Origin: Rhyzopertha dominica
Lineage: Eukaryota; Arthropoda; Insecta; Coleoptera; Bostrichidae
Length of the DNA stretch: 64,000 bases
Reading direction: 5' to 3'
Assembly (NCBI GenBank): GCA_025024175.1
Contig: QCXZ01000064.1
Location: 61,525,325-61,589,324, forward strand
The notes under the pieces are model-generated. The model made no database searches. It was not told the origin of the DNA and saw only the letters and a list, made by a program, of their open reading frames with translations. Numbering within the stretch: the stretch's first letter is position 1; each line of letters opens with the position of its first letter. The position numbers were made by a program, and so were the translations under genes. Positions 56,698 to 64,000 of this stretch are shown one piece after another.

Positions 56698-57995
56698 GAA
56701 GGCGAAGTTATTCGGAAGTAGTTGCACTCTACAATGCAATTCATGAAGATCGTGAAACAGTTGTTAAAACATTGCGACGTTTTGACAAGACCGGCGATGT
56801 TAAAAATCGTCAAAAACCAAGACATACAAAGATTGCTACAAGTGAGGAAAGTCGCTTGAATGTCCTTTTAGATGTGCAAGAGAATCCCAAGTGTTCCGTA
56901 CAACGGCGTGCTCTCTCTCACCATATTAGCAGAAGATCTGTTCAGATAATTTTGAAAAAGGAGAAGTTTCATTCTCACAAAGTCACTTATTACAAGAACT
57001 GAGCGAAGATGATTTCGATCGTAGGATAGAATTTTCCGAAACCGCTATAAACATAATAGATGAAGATAGAAATATTTTAAATGAGATTATGTTTCTGATG
57101 ATTTTGGCTCAATGGTAATGTGAATAAAATTGCAGATATTGGTCGGACACAAATCCTCATTGGATGGAAAAAGTCCACACACAACACCCTCAGAAAGTGA
57201 ATGTCTGGTGTGGTATTATCGGTGAGCACAATTTTAATGCGGTCAAGTATTTACAGCTCTTGCGCGAACACATTATACCAGAACTTATTCGCCTGTTCCC
57301 TAATCGTGAAAATGCTGTGCGTTCTTCTAAACAGATTTGGTTTCAGCAAGATGGTGCACCGCCCCATTTTGCAGTCAACGTTCGTGTATATTTGAATGCG
57401 ATACTTCCAGACAGATGGATTGGTAGGAGCGGAGCGATAGAATGCCCAGCACGTTCCCCTGATCTGACACCGCTTGATTTTTTCCTGTGGAGGTATCTTA
57501 AAAATCGTATTTATGCTGATCGGCCACATAATGCAGAAGATTTAAAAGAGCAAATCAGGGCAGAAATTCAAAACTTATCTCCAAATATGCTACAAAGAAA
57601 ATTAGAAAACTTTTACTGGAGACTGTATTACTGCTAGGAGGTAAATGGCGAACATTTTGAGCATCTTCTGTAATATAAATCGGAAAAAAATACTGTATTT
57701 TTAATAGAATCATGCTTTCTTTTTTTACTTTTTGAGTACGAAACAATAAATTGCACAAGAATGATATATTTGTGTAATCAGGAATAATATCCTTTTCAAT
57801 GATGCGCCTTTGGCCCCCTTTCCCATTAAAAAAAATGCAATTTGCGCCCATATCTCTGAAATGAGAGCTGACACGGAGTTGAAAAAATTCCAGAAAATAC
57901 ACTTTAATCACCCATAGGCCTGTGTACAATTTCAGAAAAATCGGTCGTAAAGAACCTGGAATATCCTGCTAGTTCCATACTTTGTAGCGACCCTG
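56693..57995 (+). mobile_element. rosa-like DD41D element, copy R2, 5'-truncated
   Basis: The right tip TTTGTAGCGACCCTG is followed by TA (57996-57997) and matches R1. The 3' untranslated region (57674-57995) carries the same long inverted-repeat sequence (GCGCCCATATCTCTGAAATG). The left inverted repeat and first codons are missing; the copy starts at GACAGAAGGCGAAG, abutting the Penelope-like element. Confidence 0.85.
56700..57673 (+). pseudogene. DD41D (rosa-like) transposase, best copy of the R family
   Basis: It starts within RRRSYSEVVALYNAIHEDRE, then TVVKTLRRFDKTGDVKNRQ (first DNA-binding part) and SHHISRRSVQIILKKEKF (second). A frameshift near 57000 and a gap near 57100 damage the first catalytic block. 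The main frame 57164-57637 reads VNVWCGIIGEHNFNA, IWFQQDGAPPHFAVNVRVYL (second Asp) and ARSPDLTPLDFFLWRYL (third Asp), with 41 residues between them. A one-base change after RLYYC leads to GEHFEHLL before the stop at 57671. Confidence 0.85.
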
Positions 57996-58164
57996 TATAT
58001 ATAATGATTTTAATTGATCTTTTCCTACAACTATATATACATGAAGGATAACTGTGCGGCGCACTATTACCCCAAAATGGTGCGCACAATTACTTTAGAG
58101 TTACTTTAATAAAAACAAGTCTGTGGCGAAGGTTGCCATCTGAGATTACTTACTGCATTGTTTA

Positions 58165-59954
58165 AAGTATAAAGCAACGATCTATGATACTGACTTCTGC
58201 AGAGAGTTTTACAGCTTGATGGTCTGCTGTCATAAACTATTGTATTGTAAACGAGGGTTTTTACAACCTTATGGTCGGCCGTCCTAAACTATTGGGATTA
58301 GTGGCACGCTTCAAAGTTCGTAAGTTTTAACTTTTCCACTATAAATTTTTGAAATTTGTTAGCGGTGATAATTTAGCAATCAATAAAACATAGAAGCTTT
58401 TATAACAAATTTTATTTAATGCAGACCTGATGCTAACTGGCGCGACGCGCGATATATTTTTATGTGATACTTTATTGGGTTTAAATTTTCCGATGTATAA
58501 AATAAAAGCCTTTGCATGTCATAACGAATTTATACAAATTTAATATAAAAACATACAAATTAGTAAGTAGAAAATTATTTACATTTGTTAGAAAAAATTT
58601 ACATAATAAAATTTATACACGGTATCGATTATATTCATTACAGCTTGTTAATAAGCACATTACAAGAATAGCAAACTAAAAAAAATTACTCACTATCACT
58701 TTCACTGCTAAAATCACGATTAACTTCTATTATTAATGCTTGTATGATCCGCTCTGTACTAATTTTCAATGTCCAGTACATGCCGCACTGAATTTCTCCT
58801 TGCATCGACACTTGTTATTTCAGCTTCGTGTCTAATTTTGGGCAGCATTTCATTGCTAAATTTTCCACCGGTGTTCCCTCGTCGAATTCTTTGTTTCAAC
58901 TGCCAACATATCATTTCAATGGGATTGAAAATGCAATGATATGGGGGGTAATCGTAGAATGGTGTGTCCACATTCAGAAGCGAGAATGTCAATTTTAAAT
59001 TTCTTCGAAAAATTTTTTGTGCCAAGCACTTCCAACAATCGTTTTTTTGTGTAGTCTTCTTCGAAATATAAATCTTCTTTTCTTAAAAACTCTTGAATGG
59101 TTGCCTTATTTATTAGTTGTTGTATTTAGAATTTTATCCAGTTGCTCCGAATGATAACTAGCGTTGTCCATTCCTATGACGCTTTTGGTTGCAATTTGGG
59201 CAATAAAATGTTTTTGAACCAATTTTCAAACACTTCCGCATTCATATCAGAATGATAATGAATGAAATAATGAATGATGATGTTTGAGCAGTTGCCCTAC
59301 GAAGTGTATTTGTCACAAACGCCTCTTAATAAGTGGCTAAATGTAAGCATATATGTAGGTATGACTGAATAAGTAAAAAATATTGCACTTGGTACGCTTA
59401 TATGCTGTAAAACTTTAAAATATAAGTATAAACACATTTTTTCAATACCGTTTATAATAGGAGTAGAATAGTTCCGATTTCTTCTTATTTCCAAATTAAT
59501 ATACAGGTAGAAACTACGTTTATGGCCCTCCGGATTAAAAGAATATTTTATCCTGTGAGGAAACAGGGTAGAGGACCATTGCACACCGTGATTAAAAATT
59601 AGAAAGTATGGGCTGCCGCTTTGAAATTGGAATGTTTACCATTCATGGCTATAAAAATAGATACTACTCATTAAATTAGGAAAGAATACGATTTAGACAT
59701 ACATTATTACATATTAGATGAGAAATATTTGTAGTTCAAATAATAATACCAAATAATGCTCATTGATTTATGTGTATCGAAAAATCTAAAAAAGCCTAAA
59801 CACAATTTTTGGATACGGTCCGCTCCGCTGCAAAACGGTGGAACGTGCCGAACCCGTCTGTTATTTACGACAGCTTCAGGTAATACTTGTAAACCATTGT
59901 GAGCGGTAATCGGCTGTTCGTATAATGAGTCTTATAGATTGTTCCTTGCAACTA
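58165..59954 (-). mobile_element. Sailor-like element copy C3, both ends present
   Basis: TA flanks 58163-58164 and 59955-59956. The 3' tip AAGTATAAAGCAACGATC and the 5' tip (TAGTTGCAAGGAACAATCTA on the element strand) are imperfect inverted repeats. The 3' end contains two related tip segments in tandem: 58165-58243 (older, diverged) and 58250-58318 (GAGGGTTTTTACAACC through GGACGGCC-type block). The leader at 59630-59950 matches C4, and the block 59290-59600 matches C1 and C2. Confidence 0.85.
58686..59245 (-). pseudogene. Sailor-like transposase, C-terminal DDE fragment
   Basis: It starts at MNAEVFENWF, just as in C1, so C1 and C3 share the same internal deletion. Blocks in order are VIGMDNASYHSEQLDKIL with the second Asp (frameshifted), IQEFLRKEDLYFEEDYTKK, LLNVDTPFYDYPPYHCIFNP (third-acid block) and CWQLKQRIRRGNTGGKF. 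The end is again SSESDSE with the stop at 58686. At least two frame breaks. Inactive. Confidence 0.75.
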
Positions 59955-59999
59955 TACTAGATGAGGCAATACATCTGCTCAGAACCTCACGGTCTTTTT

Positions 60000-60690
60000 A
60001 AGAATATTCAAATGCGCACAATTTACCTATAATTGTCTTCTGCTGTCCAACCAAAAACCACAAAGTGTTTATCCCTGGACGTCTTCAAAAGTCCTTTCAG
60101 GATTGCGTCATTATCCTCATACCTCGCCGGCTCCGCAATGCAGACAGCAGGTGATCGAAATTATATATACGTCAGCCGGCGAGGAGAAAAACGCCAGCAA
60201 CCTTCAACAATGGTCAACCCCCGGGGGTGATCCATGTCGGACAGGAATTCCGTGGCCGTACCGCCATTTTTTAGAAAACGACCAGCGTTTCGAGGAACGT
60301 CCCGTATCGGCGGTCGCATCGGCTCGAAGGGAGCCCAAAGTAGCTATAAATTGAGTGTTTTTAGGGACCAGATATCGGACGCGGTGGAACCTAAGTGGTT
60401 TATCGGGGACAATTTGTTTCGGGCCTCCTTTTGTTTTTTCCCGGCGTCGTTGAGAAATGGCCCTTTTCAATTAATGCCCGACCACTGAAATTCGAGATGT
60501 ATAGTGGCTATTTAGGCGGCAGCGTCGCATAAATCCGACCCCTTAACTGCGGCCGATCGCCGAGGAACCCGCGTTATATAATCAGATAGCGCGGTTAATT
60601 TCTGGTGAGCATGTGCATTAAGGGGATATTAAAATGATAGCGGGGGCTATAAAATGGACGTGTAGACTTGTACGGGTTTTTCTGGTGGAG
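60000..60690. other. GC-richer non-repeat island
   Basis: This is the longest TE-free GC-richer block in the window. Motif-like words include CAATTAATGCCCGACCACTG near 60468, GTGGCTATTTAGGCGG near 60503, AACTGCGGCCG near 60546 and GCGGTTAATTTCTGG near 60591. Overlapping frames on both strands (60033-60488) have no recognised domain and mirror each other's base composition. Candidate regulatory DNA; a divergent host exon cannot be excluded. Confidence 0.35.
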
Positions 60691-61125
60691 GTGTGTTGCG
60701 GTTAGAAATACCAAACAGTTGTGGTACCCTGCACCCTAAAAATACTCCGCCAGGTCGTAAAATACTTATTTAACTCGCATATCCACATACAAGAAAAACC
60801 GATTAATTTTGTTCGAATATGTTAAATAAAAAGTGCATTATTACTATCGATCTTTGGCTCTTAACGTCCATGCGAAAGGTATAATTTTATAATGATGGCT
60901 ACATGGAAACAACATCCCACTGTCCTGTTGCTATTTGAACAACACCGGTATATTAAGTGATCACGGTGTAACTGATGTTTACATATTTTGTTCATATTCA
61001 ACAAAACAATTACAAGTTTTGCTTTTGCTTTGTCTTGAGCTCACTAATAATTTAATAATTTCCTGAAAAACAATTCTACTGAAATATTCTAGTGGCTGAA
61101 ACATAGTCGAAGCCTTTAACAATAT
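60691..61125. other. AT-rich sequence, nothing recognised
   Basis: No supported feature. Confidence 0.35.
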
Positions 61126-61129
61126 CTTG

Positions 61130-61800
61130 AAGCTTGAAACAATGCTCTACTTTTGGGATGAAGGCTTTAGACGCCGAAAAATTGCTCAAAGAATTAACCG
61201 GCCTCGTAAAGTTGCTACCAATTATTTGCGAAACCCAGAACAATATGGCACAAACAAGAAAGGTGACCCTACGAAAAAGGATTAGGTCAGAGCTGCAAGA
61301 AGAATTATTGCTACAGCAAGTAATACTATAAAAAGTCGGAAAAGAATTGGCCAAGGGTGCGGGCTTGATGTTTCAAAATGGACTATAGGGAGGGTTCTGA
61401 AGAAAAGTGAACATACGCCGAAAACTAAGAAAATGTCCGAGACTTCTTCCTCACCATAAAACTGCACGTTTAGAATTTGCTTGCGAAAATATAAATCGAA
61501 TTGGGGAAAATGTAAACCAAAACTTTACAATTAAACCTCGAATTAAACTACGTTATTGTTTAAAATAAATCAGATCATCTTTTCTGATTAAAAAAATTAA
61601 TTTTGATGGTCCAAGTGGTTTCAAATGTTATTGGCGAGATTTAAGGCGAGAACCTGAGTATCTTTCAAAACGAAACTTTGGAGGTGGTACGTTAATGATA
61701 TAGGGTACCCTAGTTCAGCGAGTATATGCGGATAACCGACAGTATGCCACCATAAATGAACTCAAAAATTCATTAGAAGATCTTTGGGCCAATTTGCTCA
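61130..61800 (+). pseudogene. Tc3-like transposase, internally deleted
   Basis: From about 61142 the sequence reads DEGFRRRKIAQRINRPRKVA, then TNYLRNPEQYGTNKKGDPTK, the first DNA-binding domain of Tc3-type transposases. RAARRIIATASN and GLDVSKWTIGRVLKKS (second domain) follow. Near 61600-61690 it reads FDGPSGFKCYWRDLRREPEY, then LSKRNFGGGTLM, a Tc3 hallmark next to the first catalytic Asp. The sequence then jumps straight to LVQRVYADNRQYATINELKN, the region after the third acid. The second and third acids are thus deleted, with GGGTA-like sequence at the join. The complementary C-terminal part is found at 34740-35960. Confidence 0.8.
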
Positions 61801-62025
61801 GTGGGATGGGCTTCTTATGTGAAACGATTTTATAAAAAGCGTGATGAACAAACGGACAGAATAGAACATTTGAACCCGCCTGGTAACAGTTCGCCCATGA
61901 TCAACGGAATAAAGGAAATGTCTTCAGCAGCTCGAACTCTTCTTCATATCATCAGCCTTTGTTAATTGCGAAATGCCAACTGCAGTTAATTCACCGAAAA
62001 AAATAAAATCCCCATAAACACGCTA
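61801..62025. other. Unassigned sequence after the Tc3 remnant
   Basis: It may include the Tc3 3' region. No terminal repeat was recognised. Confidence 0.3.
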
Positions 62026-62540
62026 GATATTTATACAGCAATTTCGCTTTGATTTATAAAGCTGTTGATCACGTCCGTGAATGGGCCGCTTGGCAGGCCC
62101 GTACATTATAATTTTTAATGCCAGGCATCCCGGTGTCCCCACAGGGGCGTACCCCGAAAGCAGTATCCCTTTCGATCGCACCGACAGCACTAAAAAGACA
62201 TTTATTTCGGTGCTGACAGTGTTGATCCCCGCAACAGATACAGAGGATGCCACACAGCTAGAAGCCGCGGGACGCCGCGTCCCGTTTCTTAAATCTCCGG
62301 TCATTAAGGACGAGAATATGGGCGCGCGTTCGCTCTCTCGACCATTTTGACGTTAAACGCAGGTATTTACATGGTACAGGTGAAGGCGAAGTCAAAACAA
62401 CCGGCCGCTTTGTGGATCACCGCCCCCTTTGTTGCTGCTTTCGGAGATATTTCGGGTAATTTCTGGTAATTGTACGAGAGTCCTCAGAATGCGGGGTCCA
62501 CCCGCTGGGAGTTTCTCTAAAAGGCTTTTCTTGTATAGCT
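62026..62540. other. GC-richer non-repeat island
   Basis: TE-free block with fully open frames on both strands (62081-62350 plus, 62023-62304 minus), which is a composition effect rather than evidence of two genes. No domain is recognised. Confidence 0.3.
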
Positions 62541-62693
62541 ACGCGCACTGACACAAAAATGTTAGGACATCAACTGATTTCTCGTAAAAGTTTGAAAATT
62601 TCCATTAGGGATTCAATATCATGTTTTTCTTTTATAGAACACTATAATAATATGTATTGTTTTACATCATATTTACGACAGTTTTGAAATAAC

Positions 62694-62974
62694 ATAATAT
62701 TTATTTATAAAACTAAACTAATGTTGATAACAATACAATATTTATTGACACATGAATGTTCGGACAATACATGTCAATAGCTGGGTGCGTCTCCCCTTGC
62801 CTTAATAACTGCTTTTATTCTGGCAAGTATAATATAATAATATTTATTTATAAAACTAAACTAATGTTGATAACAATACAATATTTATTGACACATGAAT
62901 ATTCGGACAATACATGTCAATAGCCGGTTGCGTCTCCTTTTGCCTTAATAACTGCTTTTATTCTGGAAAGTATA
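62694..62974. repeat. Tandem duplication in the Tc1 3' end
   Basis: Two copies of about 138 bases (62694-62831 and 62837-62974, period 143) differ at only a handful of positions. The unit includes the last 19 or so codons of the transposase, the stop and the following AT-rich sequence. The distal copy therefore carries a second, detached C-terminus. Confidence 0.9.
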
Positions 62975-63994
62975 GTTTTTACAAGCTTTTCGCAATCTTC
63001 TGCGGTAAAAGAATCCCATATATTTTGCAATTTTACGCGCAAATCAGAGATGTTGCGCTGCGGATCATTTCTTAATTGCTGCTTCATCTTGTGCCATATA
63101 GTTTCGATTACATTTAGATCAGGACTGCTGGAGGGCCAGTCAAGGACGAAAATGTTGTTGTCTTGCAGCCACTTTCTTGTGGTCTTGGTTGTATGGCAGG
63201 AGGCGCCATCTTGTTGAAAAGTAAAATTTCCATCAGGTGATAACATTTTAATTGACACCAACAAATTGGTTTCAAGAATATTCTGATATTTTACTGCGTT
63301 TACAGTTCCGACTATGAAGTGCAGTTTTCCAACACCATTAGCAGACATGCTTCCCCATACCATAACACCTGATGGAAATTTTCTTTTTCTTTTTAGGCAG
63401 TCTTTGTGGAAGGCTTCATTTTTGTTTGTTATAACACGTGATCGATGGTCACCCACGCAAACATCAAATTTTGATTCATCACTAAAAATGATCCTTTTCC
63501 AATCTTCGAAAGTCCACAATGCCCGTTCCTTTGCCCACGCTAATCGTCTCTTTTTTTGTTTTTCCGTGAGGAACGGCTTTTCTTTTGCCTTAAGCAATGA
63601 TAATGATGAATATGAAATTTTGCTTAAACATAACATACGTACCTTACAAATGTAAACCAGAATTATGAATCCAGCGACGACACGTCTCTCGTGAAACATT
63701 TCCCATTGTTTCTTCATTCCATTTTGCTGTTATTTCTCTTAATGTACTTCGACGATCAGTTTTACAAATCCGAACAAGATATCTTTGCATTCTGGAAGTG
63801 ACTTTGCGTGGCCGACCAGCACCATGTCTTGAAATTTGAATCGAACTCGTTTCTCTATACATTTTCACAATATCTGACACCGTGGACTTTGCGACATTTA
63901 TTTGCTTAGCAATATCCCGAAACGTTTTTCCTTGGTGAAACAGTTTTACAATTAATTCTCTGATTGCACGATTAGTTGCTTTACCGCGTGACAT
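62917..63994 (-). pseudogene. Tc1-like transposase (DD34E), one frameshift
   Basis: The start MSRGKATNRAIRELIVKLFH at 63994 opens a paired-type DNA-binding region: first helix-turn-helix at about residues 10-50 with AKSTVSDIVKMY, the GAGRPRK hook at about 58-64, then a second domain. The frame breaks between 63644 and 63717. The catalytic frame follows (267 codons): IIFSDESKFDV with Asp80, FTFQQDGASCH with Asp170 and PDLNVIETIWHKMK with Glu205. Exactly 34 residues lie between the last two. It ends KGDATGY with the stop at 62917. Apart from this short frame-disrupted linker the protein is complete at about 340 residues, so the copy is young. Confidence 0.9.
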
Positions 63995-64000
63995 TTTGTA

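Larger units (their letters stand above)
62542..64000 (-). mobile_element. Tc1-like element, right (5') end outside window
   Basis: The probable 3' tip lies just after TA at 62540-62541 (CGCGCACTGACACAAAAATG). The transposase gene is at 62917-63994. The 5' inverted repeat lies beyond the right edge, so the tip assignment cannot be verified here. The 3' part contains a tandem duplication (62694-62974). Confidence 0.75.

Noticed and set aside
57251..57529. 92-residue minus-strand frame inside R2
   Set aside because: Antisense to the DD41D transposase; the corresponding antisense frames appear in R1 and R3.
60103..60488. Three overlapping open frames as a possible host exon
   Set aside because: No recognisable domain, no clear splice-site pairing, and frames on both strands.
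62023..62350. Fully open frames on both strands
   Set aside because: Mirror-image open frames in a GC-richer island reflect few stop codons, not two genes. No motif in either.
1..64000. CRISPR arrays, tRNA or rRNA genes, viral genes, toxin genes
   Set aside because: No regularly spaced identical repeats, no cloverleaf or ribosomal sequence and no viral or toxin family motif were seen on inspection. A dedicated tRNA scan was not possible here.

Overview
This window looks like a repeat-dense stretch of an insect nuclear genome. The sequence is AT-rich and has no operons or convincing host exons. It carries many decayed copies of arthropod-type transposable elements: mariner DD34D, rosa-like DD41D, Tc1 and Tc3 DD34E, Sailor-like DD82E, FLYWCH-containing Mutator-like (MULE), hAT-type non-autonomous, Penelope-like and several CR1/Jockey-like LINE remnants. 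A beetle or another insect with a large genome is plausible, but I cannot name a species. Single N bases scattered through the repeats suggest a draft assembly. I found no intact host protein-coding gene, tRNA or rRNA, and no CRISPR array.

Layout. 0-10 kb: a Sailor-like copy (C1), a complete but decayed DD41D element (R1), an AT-rich motif-dense stretch at 5.2-6.4 kb and a second DD41D element (D1). 10-17 kb: an unclassified dispersed repeat, a LINE remnant, a mariner end and a DDE fragment. 17-20 kb: a Sailor-like copy (C2) split by a 1.8 kb CACAG-ended element. 20-28 kb: a LINE fragment next to a hammerhead-like motif, DD41D element D2, and Sailor-like copy C5 split by about 1 kb of other repeat. 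28.6-30.7 kb: a MULE with both ends. 31.6-33.1 kb: DD41D element D3. 34.7-36.0 kb: Sailor-like copy C4 inside a Tc3 remnant. 36.7-40.5 kb: two LINE remnants and a terminal-inverted-repeat (TIR) element. 41-45 kb: a DD41D remnant (M4), a hAT-type element with a perfect 8-bp target duplication, and DD41D fragment R3. 46-49.6 kb: two LINE copies and a MULE remnant. 51.9-54.6 kb: a three-level nest, MULE interrupted by mariner, in turn interrupted by a palindrome carrying hammerhead-ribozyme motifs. 55.4-60 kb: a Penelope-like element, DD41D copy R2 and Sailor-like copy C3. 61-64 kb: a Tc3 remnant and a nearly complete Tc1-like element running off the right edge.

Between the repeats lie TE-free, GC-richer islands of about 0.3-0.7 kb (about 1.4, 6.6, 10.6, 12.3, 16.5, 25.2, 33.5, 36.0, 42.3, 45.1, 60.0 and 62.0 kb). 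Several contain clustered homeodomain-, SOX- or POU-like motifs. They may be conserved non-coding elements of a gene desert or a very long intron. That is inference.

The most interesting signal is the Penelope/hammerhead group. Three sites share the order stem I, eight-base core, stem-II hairpin, GAAAC, cleavage triplet, stem I partner. One lies downstream of a Penelope-like RT-GIY-YIG frame. One lies beside a LINE fragment. One is present twice, head to head, inside a perfect 117-bp-arm palindrome that interrupts a mariner transposase gene and is flanked by an 11-bp direct repeat.
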